In this document: one piece after another, positions 33,174-41,954 of the stretch | How the letters are laid out: each line of letters starts with the position of its first letter | Numbering within the stretch: the first letter of the stretch is position 1 | From: Giesbergeria sp. | GTDB taxonomy: Bacteria; Pseudomonadota; Gammaproteobacteria; Burkholderiales; Burkholderiaceae_C | Assembly: GCA_017985015.1 (NCBI GenBank) | Contig: JAGNYI010000020.1 | Location: forward strand, 1-52,930 | Length of the DNA: 52,930 bases | Direction: 5' to 3' | Translations under genes and position numbers: made by a program | The notes under the pieces: generated by a model | Seen by the model: only the letters and a program-made list of their open reading frames with translations | Told to the model about the DNA's origin: nothing | The model's database searches: none

Positions 33174-33868
33174 ACCGGCGCAGATCCCATTCCCCGCGCG
33201 GCTTCACGCTGATCGAGCTGCTGATCGCCATTGCCCTGCTGGGCTTGATGGCCCTGATGAGCTGGCGCGGCATCGACAGCATGGTGCGCACCCAGCAGCA
33301 GACCAAGGCGCGGGGCGACGCCCTGCTCACGCTGCAGGCCGCGCTGGGCCAATGGGGCGCCGATCTGGACGCATTGGTGGCCTTGCCTTACACCACGCCA
33401 ATCGACTGGGACGGCCAGGCGCTGCGCATGACGCGGCGCAGCAGCGCGGGGGGCGACGCAGGTGCGCTGGTGGTGGCCTGGAGCCAGCGTGAGGTGGCGG
33501 GCACCACCCAATGGCTGCGCTGGCAGTCGGCGCCAGTGACTACGCGCGGCGACTGGCAGCGCGCCTGGGACCGGGCCGCCGTGTGGGCGCGCAGCCCAGG
33601 CGACGCCGAGCGGCGAAGCGAAGTGGCTCTGGTGCCGCTGGCGGGCTGGCAGATCTTCTATTTTCGCGGCAATGCCTGGAGCAATCCGCTCTCCAGCAGC
33701 GGCACGCCCACAGCACAAAGCGTGGGCCAGGCGAGCCCCGCCGCCAAGGCGCAGGCCCTGGTGCCCGACGGCATCCGCCTGCAGCTTGATCTGGGGCCAA
33801 ACGACGCCCTGGCCGGGCGCCTGACGCGCGACTGGGTCAACCCGCTGAATGGGGGCGGCAAATCATGA
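33170..33868 (+). CDS. gspJ: Type II secretion minor pseudopilin GspJ
   Basis: GspJ forms the tip complex with GspI and GspK. The 232-residue product has leader MNRRRSHSPRG and mature FTLIELLIAIALLGLMALMSWRGIDSM. The start is TTG 33170 overlapping the gspI stop (TTGA); no ATG is available. The VPLAGWQIFYFRGNAWSNP segment matches the GspJ core. The stop overlaps the gspK ATG. Confidence 0.95.
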   Translation: MNRRRSHSPRGFTLIELLIAIALLGLMALMSWRGIDSMVRTQQQTKARGDALLTLQAALGQWGADLDALVALPYTTPIDWDGQALRMTRRSSAGGDAGALVVAWSQREVAGTTQWLRWQSAPVTTRGDWQRAWDRAAVWARSPGDAERRSEVALVPLAGWQIFYFRGNAWSNPLSSSGTPTAQSVGQASPAAKAQALVPDGIRLQLDLGPNDALAGRLTRDWVNPLNGGGKS

Positions 33869-34833
33869 AGCCCTCCGCCACACCAGGGCGCACGCGCGGC
33901 GCGGCGCTGCTTGCCGCCATGCTCACCGTGACCCTGGTGGCGACCTTTGCCGCAGCCGCCATGTGGCAGCAGTGGCGCAGTATCGAGATCGAGACGGCAG
34001 AGCGCGCGCGCATCCAGTCGGCCTGGATTCTGATCGGCGCCCTGGATTGGTCCCGTCTGATCCTGCACGAGGATGCACGCGCCGGTGGCGGCGACCACCT
34101 GGCCGAGCCCTGGGCCGTACCGCTGGGAGAAGCCCGCTTGTCCACTTTTCTCGCCGCGCAGGACGGTGCCGCACAGAACGATGCCAGCACCGACACCCAG
34201 GACGCGTTTTTGTCGGGCCGGATCATCGACCTGCAATCGCGACTGAACGTGAGCAGCCTGGTGGTCAGCGGGGCCGTTCAACCTGCGGCGCACGCCCAGT
34301 TTGCCCGCCTGTTTTCGCAGCTCGGCTTGCCCGCTACCCAGTTGGAGACGCTGGAGCAGGCGCTGGGTCGCGCAACGGCCCCTGAGGCGGCGCAGGGCGA
34401 CGACGCCCCCCTCATGCCCCAGCAGGTCGAGCAATTGCCATGGCTGGGGCTGTCGGCAGCCAATGCGGCGCTGCTGGCGCCCTATGTCACCGTGCTGCCA
34501 GAGCGCACTCCCGTGAACCTCAATACCGCCAGCCCCGAAGTGCTGCAGGCTGCCATGGACGGGCTGGACCGCGCCGGGGCGGAGACGCTGGCCACGGCCC
34601 GCGAGACGCGGCCTTTTCGCTCACTCGACGACGTGCGCGCCCTTCTGCGCACGCAATCCCCACTCTCGCCCACCGAAGTCAGCGTGGGCAGCAACTACTT
34701 TGAAGTGCAAGGCCAACTGCGCCTGGGCGACGCGGCCGTGAAGGAGCGCTCGCTGGTGCACCGCATCGGCACCCAGGTCAGCACCGTCTGGCGCACCCGC
34801 GTAGCTGACCTTGCGCCAGCCGCAACGCGCTGA
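33865..34833 (+). CDS. gspK: Type II secretion minor pseudopilin GspK
   Basis: GspK is the large capping pseudopilin. The 322-residue product has a leader MKPSATPGRTRG and mature AALLAAMLTVTLVATFAAAAM, lacking Glu5 as in other GspK proteins. The SAM-like helical domain is visible as VNLNTASPEVLQAAM followed by RPFRSLDDVRALL. It overlaps gspJ by 4 bp. Confidence 0.95.
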   Translation: MKPSATPGRTRGAALLAAMLTVTLVATFAAAAMWQQWRSIEIETAERARIQSAWILIGALDWSRLILHEDARAGGGDHLAEPWAVPLGEARLSTFLAAQDGAAQNDASTDTQDAFLSGRIIDLQSRLNVSSLVVSGAVQPAAHAQFARLFSQLGLPATQLETLEQALGRATAPEAAQGDDAPLMPQQVEQLPWLGLSAANAALLAPYVTVLPERTPVNLNTASPEVLQAAMDGLDRAGAETLATARETRPFRSLDDVRALLRTQSPLSPTEVSVGSNYFEVQGQLRLGDAAVKERSLVHRIGTQVSTVWRTRVADLAPAATR

Positions 34834-34866
34834 GCGCACCCCTACAATGGCCCGCGAAATTCGCCC

Positions 34867-36096
34867 ATGAGCATTCTTGTCCTCACCCTTCCTCTGGCCA
34901 CCGGCGCGCCCGCCCCTGAATACAGCTATGTGCTGAGCCAGGACGGCCACCAGCCCACCCGCCACGGCCACGCCAGCGCCGCACTGCTGCCCGCCAGCGG
35001 TCGGGCTGCGGGCGAGTTGGTGGCGCTGGTGCCGGCACAGGCCCTGTCGTGGCAGCGCGTGCAACTGCCTCCTGGCGTCGCCTTGAACAGCCCGCGCATG
35101 CGCGCCGTACTCGAAGGTCTGCTGGAAGACCAGGTGCTTGACGAACCTGCGCGCCTGCACTTTGCGCTTGCGCCAGACGCAGCGGCTGGTGCAAGCGCCT
35201 GGGTGGCGGTCTGCGACCGCGCCTGGCTGCGCGGCGCGCTGCAGGCCCTGGAGGCGGCAGGCCGCCCGGTGGCGCGCGTGGTGCCCGAGATCGCGCCCGG
35301 TGCGAGCCCCCCCGCCCTGCACTTCACCGGCACCGCCGAAGCGCCGCTGGTACTGGCCACCGGCCTGCCGCCCGAGGGCGCGGTGGCCGTGCTGCCGCTC
35401 GCGCCCGCTGCGCTGGCGCTGCTGCCCGCGCAGGCGCAGGACGACGAACCGATCACCGCCACCAGCGAGAGCGCTGTGGCCAGCCTGGCCGAGCAGACCC
35501 TGGGCCGGCCTGTGGCCCTGGTCTCCGCCAGCGAACGCGCTCTGCAGGCCGCGCGCGGCCGCTGGGAGCTGGCGCAGTTCGATCTGGCCAGCTCGGGCCG
35601 CACCCGCGCCATGCGCAAAGCAGGTGGCTTGCTGGGTGCGCTGCTGCAGGCGCCCCAGTGGCGCGCGGCGCGCTGGGCCGGTGCGGTCCTGGTCCTCGCG
35701 CAAGTCGTGGGTTTGAACGCCTGGGCCTGGCAAGAGCGCTCGGCGCTGACCACCAAGCAGGCGGCGGTGAAAAGCACGCTGACCACCGCCTTCCCCCAAG
35801 TCAAGGTGGTGGTCGATCCGCCGCTGCAAATGGAGCGCGAGCTGGCGCTGCTGCGCCAGGCCAGCGGTGCCCTGGCGCCAGCAGACCTGGAACCCATGCT
35901 GGCGGCCGCGGGCAGCACGCTTGCCACACAGGGCAGCGCCAGTGCCATCGACTACAGCCCGGGCGCTTTGCAACTGCGGGGCCTGGCGCTCTCGGCCGAA
36001 GCACAGGCCACGGCAGGCAATGCTCTGCAGGCACAAACCTACCAATTGAGCAGCGAGAACGACAGCCTGTGGCTGCGCCTGGCGGGCCAGCCATGA
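34867..36096 (+). CDS. gspL: Type II secretion inner membrane platform protein GspL
   Basis: GspL links the GspE ATPase to the periplasm together with GspM. The 409-residue product has an actin-like cytoplasmic domain (about 1-260), one membrane segment near 275-295 (WAGAVLVLAQVVGLNAWAW) and a ferredoxin-like periplasmic domain. It starts 33 bp after gspK. Size and order match GspL. Confidence 0.93.
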   Translation: MSILVLTLPLATGAPAPEYSYVLSQDGHQPTRHGHASAALLPASGRAAGELVALVPAQALSWQRVQLPPGVALNSPRMRAVLEGLLEDQVLDEPARLHFALAPDAAAGASAWVAVCDRAWLRGALQALEAAGRPVARVVPEIAPGASPPALHFTGTAEAPLVLATGLPPEGAVAVLPLAPAALALLPAQAQDDEPITATSESAVASLAEQTLGRPVALVSASERALQAARGRWELAQFDLASSGRTRAMRKAGGLLGALLQAPQWRAARWAGAVLVLAQVVGLNAWAWQERSALTTKQAAVKSTLTTAFPQVKVVVDPPLQMERELALLRQASGALAPADLEPMLAAAGSTLATQGSASAIDYSPGALQLRGLALSAEAQATAGNALQAQTYQLSSENDSLWLRLAGQP

Positions 36097-36157
36097 GCGC
36101 AGTACCGAACCGCCCCAACCCAGCGTGCACCGCACGGCGCTGCACGGAGGTTTCCCA

Positions 36158-36724
36158 GTGAGCACGCCCAGCACCCCCAACGCCATCCACCCCGTCTGGC
36201 GCGCCCGCTGGGACGCCATGGCCCCGCGCGAACGCCGCCTGGTGCTCGCCGCTGCGCTGCTGGTGGCTGCGGCGCTTGCGTGGTGGCTGCTGCTGGCACC
36301 CGCCCTGCGCACCCTGCGCGAGGCGCCCGCGCGCCATGCCGCGCTGGACGCGCAACTCGAACGCATGCAGGCGCTGGCCGCCGAGGCCCGCCTGCTGCAA
36401 GCCGACGCCAGCACCCGCCCCAGCCAGGCCGAGGCCCAGCGTGCTCTGCAAAGCGCCACGGCGGCATTGGGGTCCGGCGCGCGAGTCAGTTGGATGGGCG
36501 AGCGCGCCACCGTTGGCCTGCAAGGCGTGTCCGCTGCGGCCATCGCCCCGTGGCTGGCCCAGGTGCGTGGCAATGCGCGCAGCGTGCCGGTAGAGGCCCA
36601 CCTGACACGCAGCAGCGCCAAGCCGCCGGCCCAGCCCGTAGTTGGCGCAGCGCCCCAAAAAACGGCCCCTGCAGGCGAAGCGCGCTGGGATGGTGCCATC
36701 GTGTTTGCCCTGCCCCCGCGATAG
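36158..36724 (+). CDS. gspM: Type II secretion inner membrane platform protein GspM
   Basis: GspM pairs with GspL in the inner membrane platform. I chose GTG 36158, which has an ideal GGAGG seven bases before it; the product is 188 residues. A GTG at 36125 would add 11 residues without such a site. The protein has a cytoplasmic start, one membrane segment (about 28-47, LVLAAALLVAAALAWWLLLAP), a coiled coil and a small periplasmic domain. Confidence 0.92.
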   Translation: MSTPSTPNAIHPVWRARWDAMAPRERRLVLAAALLVAAALAWWLLLAPALRTLREAPARHAALDAQLERMQALAAEARLLQADASTRPSQAEAQRALQSATAALGSGARVSWMGERATVGLQGVSAAAIAPWLAQVRGNARSVPVEAHLTRSSAKPPAQPVVGAAPQKTAPAGEARWDGAIVFALPPR

Positions 36725-36741
36725 ACCCGCACACTCTTTGC

Positions 36742-37584
36742 ATGGCCCCCAGCCCCTTCTCCCGCTCAAGCCCGCGTGCGTCCAATGCATTGCGGCGCCG
36801 CAGCGCGCCGGGTGCGGCGTACGCACCCTGGGGCTGGGCACTCGCCGGTGCGCTGCTGGGCGGCGGCGGCGCATTGCTCGCGGCGCTGCCCGCGCACTGG
36901 ATGGCCGCGGGCGTGGAGCGCGCCAGCGGCGCGCAGCTGCAACTGGCCGCAGCGCGCGGCAGCGTCTGGAACGGCTCGGCCCAGTTGGTGCTGGCAGGCG
37001 GGAGCGACAGCCAAAGCGCGACCGCTTTGCCGGGACGGGTGCACTGGCGCCTGCGTCCGAATTGGAGCGGGCTGCAGGCCGAACTTTCGGCCGACTGCTG
37101 CACGCAGGTGCCCCTGCACCTGCAGGTGCAGCCGCGCTGGGGGAGCCTGCGCCTGGCCTTGGCCGACGGCCAGAGCCGCTGGCCGGCCGCCGTGCTGACG
37201 GGCCTGGGAACGCCCTGGAACACGCTGCAGCTGCAGGGCCAGCTGGCCTTGCAGACACAAGGCCTGGTGATCGAATCGGTACGCGGCCGCGTGGTGCTGC
37301 GCGGATCGGCCCAGCTCGATGCGCTGGGCGTGTCCTCGCGCCTGTCCACGCTGCGGCCCATGGGCAGCTACCGGCTGGCGCTGGCTGGAGGTGAAGCGCC
37401 GACACTGCAGCTCTCGACCCTGGCGGGTGCGCTGCAGCTCTCGGGCAACGGGCAATGGGTGGGCCAGCGCCTGCGCTTTGCCGGCGAGGCGCAGGCGGCG
37501 CCGGGGCGCGAGCCGGCGCTCTCGAATCTGCTCAACATCATCGGGCGCCGCGTGGGCGCGCGCTCACTCATTTCGCTCGGCTAA
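36742..37584 (+). CDS. gspN: Type II secretion system protein N
   Basis: GspN is an accessory inner membrane protein of some type II systems. From ATG 36742 the product is 280 residues with one N-terminal membrane segment (WALAGALLGGGGALLAALPA) and a beta-rich periplasmic domain holding the typical ARGSVWNGSAQLVL and GTPWNTLQLQGQLAL motifs. It ends 13 bp before gspD. An upstream extension of the frame crosses gspM and is spurious. Confidence 0.9.
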   Translation: MAPSPFSRSSPRASNALRRRSAPGAAYAPWGWALAGALLGGGGALLAALPAHWMAAGVERASGAQLQLAAARGSVWNGSAQLVLAGGSDSQSATALPGRVHWRLRPNWSGLQAELSADCCTQVPLHLQVQPRWGSLRLALADGQSRWPAAVLTGLGTPWNTLQLQGQLALQTQGLVIESVRGRVVLRGSAQLDALGVSSRLSTLRPMGSYRLALAGGEAPTLQLSTLAGALQLSGNGQWVGQRLRFAGEAQAAPGREPALSNLLNIIGRRVGARSLISLG

Positions 37585-37597
37585 CACCGCAAAAATT

Positions 37598-39880
37598 ATG
37601 TCCAGCCCCGCTCAGTACACTCCGCACCCTCTGCATCGCACTATTATTTCAATAGCTTCTTTCGCTTTACTGATAAGCGCTGGAGGCCAAATTTATGCTC
37701 AAAACGCGGCCACACCCAACCCGCAAAGCGTGCGCCCGGGCGAGCCGGTCACGCTGAACTTCGCCAACGCCGACATCGAGGCCGTGGCGCGCACCATGGC
37801 CACCATCACCGGGCGCAATGTGGTGGTGGACCCGCGCGTCAAGGGACAGCTCAATCTGGTGACCGAGCGTGCGGTCACGCCGGCAGCGGCTTTCGAGCAG
37901 TTCCTGGCGGCGCTGCGCCTGCAGGGCTACACGGTGGTCGAGACGAGCGGCCTGTACAAAGTGGTGCCCGAGGCGGAAGGCAAGCTCCAGGGCAGCAGCG
38001 TGCGCGTGTGGCAGGGCGGTGCGCCAGCCGCTGCAGGGGGCGGGCAGATCGTCACGCAGATCTTCAAGCTCAATTTCGAGAACGCCGCCAACCTGGTGCC
38101 GGTGCTGCGCCCGCTGATCAGCCCGAACAACACCATCAACGTGAACCCCGGCAACAACTCGCTGGTGATCACCGATTACGCCGACAACCTGGCCCGCCTG
38201 GGCCGCATCGTCGCCGCGATGGACATGTCCAACGCCAGCGACGTTGAAGTGATTCCGCTGAAGAATGCCATCGCCTCCGACCTCGCACCCCTGGTGGCGC
38301 GCCTGATCGAGGGGGGAACTTCATCCGCCGCCGGGGCGACCCCGGGCGCCGCGCAGGGACAGACGGACAACTCTTTCAAGACCACGCTGCTGGCCGACCC
38401 CAGCAGCAACTCGCTGATCCTGCGCGCCGCCAACCCTGCGCGCCTGGCCCAGGTGCGCTCGCTGGTACAAAAGCTCGACCAGGCGCCTGCACCGGGCAGC
38501 AGCGCGGCCAACGGCAACATCCATGTGGTCTACCTGAAGAACGCGGACGCCACCAAACTGGCCACCACGCTGCGCGCCGCCATGGCGGCGGGCGGAGGTT
38601 CAGGCGCGAGCGCCAGCGCTAGCAGCAGCACCGGCGCCCCGACGGGCAACATCAGCGGCCTGAGCACCGCCACGGCCGGCACCAATACCGCCTCGGCCAG
38701 CAACTCGGGCATGGCGAGCGCCAGCGGAGGCGGCCTGGGTACCGGTGGTGGCAACCTGGGCGGAGCCAGCAGCTCGGCGCCGTCCACTGGCGGGCAAATC
38801 CAGGCCGATCCGGCCACCAACTCGCTCATCATCACAGCACCGGAACCGCAATACCGCCAACTGCGCACCGTGATCGACCAGCTCGACGGCCGGCGTGCGC
38901 AGGTGCTGGTGGAGAGCCTGATCGTCGAGGTCACCGCCAGCAAGCTGGCCGAATTCGGTATCCAGTGGCAGGGCATCCTGGGCAAGCAGGGCGACGGCAC
39001 GATCGGTGTGATCGGCACCAACTCAAGCCAGTCGGGCGCCAACATCGTGAACATCACGGGGGCGCTGGCCAGCGGTTCGAGTACCGCTGCCGCCACCGCC
39101 CTGGGCACCTTGGGCAAGGGCCTCAACCTGGCATTGGCGCCGCGCATCAACGGCCAGTACTACCTGGGCGCGCTGGCCAATTTCCTGCAGAACAGTGGCG
39201 ATGCCAACGTGCTCTCCACCCCCAATTTGATGACGCTGGACAACGAAGAGGCGCGCATCATCATCGGCAACAATGTGCCCTTCGTCACCGGCTCGTATGC
39301 CGCCAGCGCAGGAACGAGCACAGTGAACCCCTTCACCACCGTCGAGCGCAAGGACGTGGGCCTGGTGTTGCGAGTTCGGCCACAGATCAGCGAAAACGGC
39401 ACGGTCAAGATGGCGATCTACCAGGAGGTCTCAAAAATCGAGGCCAGCACCCTGAAGGACCCCAATGGCCCGACCACCAGCAAGCGCGCCATCGAATCGA
39501 ATGTGGTCGTGGACGACGGCAACATCATTGTCATTGGCGGCCTGCTGGAGGACTCCTACAGCTCGGGCGAAGACAAGGTCCCGCTGTTTGGCGACATCCC
39601 GGTCGTCGGCAATCTGTTTCGCAGCGAAAGCCGCTCGCGCAGCAAGACCAATCTGATGGTATTTCTGCGGCCCATCGTCGTGCGCGACAACGCGACCAGC
39701 AACGCCCTCATGATGGACCGTTACGAGGCCATCCGCGCCCTGCAACAGGTCAGTCAACCCGAACCCAGTACGCTGCTGCGACCCGTATCAGGCGCGCCCC
39801 TGCTGCCGCCGCTGCCCGCACGGCCCGCTGCTGCGCGCAGCAACATCGTCACGCAGCCCGATTTCCCCGCAGGCAACTGA
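37598..39880 (+). CDS. gspD: Type II secretion secretin GspD
   Basis: GspD forms the outer membrane channel of the type II system. From ATG 37598 the product is 760 residues with a signal peptide ending near IYAQN, N0 domain (VTLNFANADIEAVARTMATITGRNVVVDP), N1-N3 domains with a Ser/Gly-rich insert (about 325-400), and the secretin core. The hallmark VIGGLLEDS, KVPLFGDIPVVGNLFR and NLMVFLRPIVVRD segments are present. The signal peptide coding region overlaps a dispersed palindromic repeat (37640-37700). Confidence 0.97.
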   Translation: MSSPAQYTPHPLHRTIISIASFALLISAGGQIYAQNAATPNPQSVRPGEPVTLNFANADIEAVARTMATITGRNVVVDPRVKGQLNLVTERAVTPAAAFEQFLAALRLQGYTVVETSGLYKVVPEAEGKLQGSSVRVWQGGAPAAAGGGQIVTQIFKLNFENAANLVPVLRPLISPNNTINVNPGNNSLVITDYADNLARLGRIVAAMDMSNASDVEVIPLKNAIASDLAPLVARLIEGGTSSAAGATPGAAQGQTDNSFKTTLLADPSSNSLILRAANPARLAQVRSLVQKLDQAPAPGSSAANGNIHVVYLKNADATKLATTLRAAMAAGGGSGASASASSSTGAPTGNISGLSTATAGTNTASASNSGMASASGGGLGTGGGNLGGASSSAPSTGGQIQADPATNSLIITAPEPQYRQLRTVIDQLDGRRAQVLVESLIVEVTASKLAEFGIQWQGILGKQGDGTIGVIGTNSSQSGANIVNITGALASGSSTAAATALGTLGKGLNLALAPRINGQYYLGALANFLQNSGDANVLSTPNLMTLDNEEARIIIGNNVPFVTGSYAASAGTSTVNPFTTVERKDVGLVLRVRPQISENGTVKMAIYQEVSKIEASTLKDPNGPTTSKRAIESNVVVDDGNIIVIGGLLEDSYSSGEDKVPLFGDIPVVGNLFRSESRSRSKTNLMVFLRPIVVRDNATSNALMMDRYEAIRALQQVSQPEPSTLLRPVSGAPLLPPLPARPAAARSNIVTQPDFPAGN
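37640..37700 (+). repeat. Dispersed palindromic repeat, copy F, inside the gspD signal peptide
   Basis: CTATTATTTCAATAGCTTC, then CGCTTTACTGATAAGCGCTGG, then AGGCCAAATTTATGCTCAAAA reproduce the order and spacing of the intergenic copies. In the gspD frame this encodes IISIASFALLISAGGQIYAQ, the hydrophobic core and cleavage site of the signal peptide. Confidence 0.75.
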
Positions 39881-41268
39881 TGGCCTACCCCCTGCCCTAT
39901 GCATTTGCGCGCGGTGCGCAGCTGCTGCTGGAAGCCGAAGGCGAGCAGCTCGTGCTCTGGCACGGCCCCGCACCGCAACCGGGCCCCTTGAGCGAAGTGC
40001 TGCGCAAGTACCCGGTGCAGCACCTGCAGCCGCTCGACGCCGGAACGCTGGCGCAGCGCATCAGCGCGGCGTACTCGCAGCGTGAGTCCAGCGCCGCCAC
40101 CGTGGTCAGCGAGGTGGAATCGGACGCCGACCTCTCGCGCATGATGCAGGAGCTGCCGGCCGTCGAAGATCTGCTTGAAGCCGCCGACGACGCGCCCATC
40201 ATCCGCATGCTCAACGCCCTGCTCACGCAGGCGGCGCGCGACGGCGCCAGCGACATCCACATCGAGCCCTACGAGCGCCATTCGAGCGTGCGCTTTCGTG
40301 TGGACGGCACGCTGCGCGAAGTGGTGCAGCCCAACCGCGCGCTGCACGCGGCCTTGATCAGCCGCCTGAAGATCATGGCCGACCTCGATATTTCGGAAAA
40401 GCGCCTGCCACAGGACGGCCGCATCAGCCTGCGCCTGGGCACGCGCGCCATCGACGTGCGCGTCTCCACCCTGCCCAGCGCCCACGGCGAGCGCGCCGTG
40501 CTGCGCCTGCTCGACAAAAGCGAAAACCGCCTCACGCTCGAAGCCGTGGGCATGCAGGGGCCGACGCTCTCGCGCTTCGAGGGCCTGATTCGGCAGCCCC
40601 ACGGCATCGTGCTGGTCACCGGCCCGACTGGCTCAGGCAAAACCACCACGCTGTACGCAGCGCTGGGCCGGCTGGACGCAGCGCAGGCCAACATCATGAC
40701 GGTGGAAGACCCGATCGAGTACGAGCTCGCTGGTGTCGGCCAGACCCAGGTCAACGCCAAGATCGACCTGACCTTCGCCAAGGCCCTGCGCGCCATCCTG
40801 CGCCAGGACCCGGACGTGATCATGATCGGCGAGATCCGCGATTTCGAGACGGCGCAGATCGCCATCCAGGCCAGCCTCACCGGCCACCTGGTGCTGGCCA
40901 CGCTGCACACCAACGACGCCGCCAGCGCCGTCAACCGCCTGACCGACATGGGGGTGGAACCCTTCCTGCTGTCGAGCTCGCTGCTTGGTGTATTGGCGCA
41001 GCGCCTGGTGCGCAAAACCTGCACCGCGTGCCACGGCCAGGGGTGCGATACCTGCGGCCAGACGGGCTACAGCGGCCGCACGGGGCTGTTCGAGCTGCTG
41101 GTGACCACCGACGCGCTGCGTGCGCAGATCCACAACCGGGCGTCGGAGGCCGACGTGCGCGCCGCGGCCCTGGCGGGCGGCATGCAACTCATGCGCGAGG
41201 ACGGCGAGCGCCTGATTGCGTCGGGCGTCACCAGCCGGGAGGAAGTGCTCAGAGTGACGCGGGATTGA
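39880..41268 (+). CDS. gspE: Type II secretion ATPase GspE
   Basis: GspE is the hexameric cytoplasmic ATPase that drives the pseudopilus. From ATG 39880 (TGATG overlap with gspD) the product is 462 residues. It has the N1E-like domain, the ASDIHIEPYE motif, Walker A GPTGSGKTTT (248-257), the Asp box and Walker B region ILRQDPDVIMIGEIRD, His box LVLATLHTNDA, and a tetracysteine zinc site CTACHGQGCDTC. It is the last gene of the contiguous gsp block; gspF lies 4 kb further on. Confidence 0.97.
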   Translation: MAYPLPYAFARGAQLLLEAEGEQLVLWHGPAPQPGPLSEVLRKYPVQHLQPLDAGTLAQRISAAYSQRESSAATVVSEVESDADLSRMMQELPAVEDLLEAADDAPIIRMLNALLTQAARDGASDIHIEPYERHSSVRFRVDGTLREVVQPNRALHAALISRLKIMADLDISEKRLPQDGRISLRLGTRAIDVRVSTLPSAHGERAVLRLLDKSENRLTLEAVGMQGPTLSRFEGLIRQPHGIVLVTGPTGSGKTTTLYAALGRLDAAQANIMTVEDPIEYELAGVGQTQVNAKIDLTFAKALRAILRQDPDVIMIGEIRDFETAQIAIQASLTGHLVLATLHTNDAASAVNRLTDMGVEPFLLSSSLLGVLAQRLVRKTCTACHGQGCDTCGQTGYSGRTGLFELLVTTDALRAQIHNRASEADVRAAALAGGMQLMREDGERLIASGVTSREEVLRVTRD

Positions 41269-41276
41269 CCATCTCG

Positions 41277-41316
41277 TTGACGACAGCGCACGCAAAGGCA
41301 TAACATACGTTATAAC
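41277..41316 (+). promoter_or_regulatory. Promoter and operator candidate of the toxin-antitoxin pair
   Basis: ATAAC (41300-41304) and GTTAT (41309-41313) form a perfect inverted repeat with a 4-base spacer, 18 bp before the antitoxin ATG. TTGACG at 41277-41282 with CATAAC 16 bp later, or TATAAC at 41311-41316, could form the promoter. Overlap of repeat and promoter fits autoregulation by the AbrB-type antitoxin, which is inference. Confidence 0.45.
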
Positions 41317-41330
41317 TTTGAAGCACCGCT

Positions 41331-41555
41331 ATGCATACGCTCAAACTCACCCAAATTGGAAATTCAGTCGGCGCCATCTTTCCCAAAGAATTGCTGACAC
41401 GCCTTGACCTGACCAAGGGCGACGAACTCTACGTCACCGATTCGCCTGACGGCTTGCGCATCACCACGCACAACCCCGATTTCGAAGCCCAGATGAAACT
41501 GGCGCGCGAGATCATGCGCGAGCGGCGCGCGGTATTGCACGAACTGGCCAAATAG
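41331..41555 (+). CDS. AbrB/MazE-family antitoxin
   Basis: A 74-residue DNA-binding antitoxin. The N-terminal swapped-hairpin beta-barrel is visible as LKLTQIGNSVGAIFPKELLTRLDL followed by KGDELYV, and the C-terminal tail (FEAQMKLAREIMRERRAVLHELAK) is helical and likely binds the toxin. It lies 9 bp before a Doc-type toxin gene and has its own palindromic operator. Confidence 0.92.
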   Translation: MHTLKLTQIGNSVGAIFPKELLTRLDLTKGDELYVTDSPDGLRITTHNPDFEAQMKLAREIMRERRAVLHELAK

Positions 41556-41564
41556 GCCCCGCGC

Positions 41565-41954
41565 ATGGCCCACTTCCTGTGGTTGGATCGCGCCGTCATC
41601 GTTGCAGTGCATGAAGCACAGCTTGCCGAACATGGCGGCAGTGCCGGTACGCGCGATGCAGGCTTGCTCGATTCAGCGCTGGCCCGCCCCGCCAACCTGC
41701 TCGCCTACGCCGCGCCCGACGCGTTCGCGCTGGCCGCAGCCTACGGCTACGGCATTTCCCGCAACCATCCTTTCATCGACGGCAATAAGCGCACAGGTTT
41801 TGTTGCCGCTGAATTGTTCCTACGCTTGAACGGCTACCACCTTGGCGCGAGCGATGCCGACTGCGTGATCACCATGCTCGCCGTCGCCTCAGGTGAACTC
41901 AGCGAAGCAGCCTTTGCCGCTTGGCTGCGCGAGCACGCCAAGGCGAAAGACTAG
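41565..41954 (+). CDS. doc: Doc-family toxin (Fic fold, death-on-curing)
   Basis: Doc toxins phosphorylate elongation factor EF-Tu and stop translation. The 129-residue product has the complete Fic motif HPFIDGNKRTG (68-78), with the His, Asp, Asn and Arg residues in place. It starts 9 bp after the AbrB-type antitoxin. Its TAG stop shares the sequence CTAG with the stop of the convergent MOSC gene. Doc is more often paired with Phd than with an AbrB-type antitoxin. Confidence 0.94.
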   Translation: MAHFLWLDRAVIVAVHEAQLAEHGGSAGTRDAGLLDSALARPANLLAYAAPDAFALAAAYGYGISRNHPFIDGNKRTGFVAAELFLRLNGYHLGASDADCVITMLAVASGELSEAAFAAWLREHAKAKD

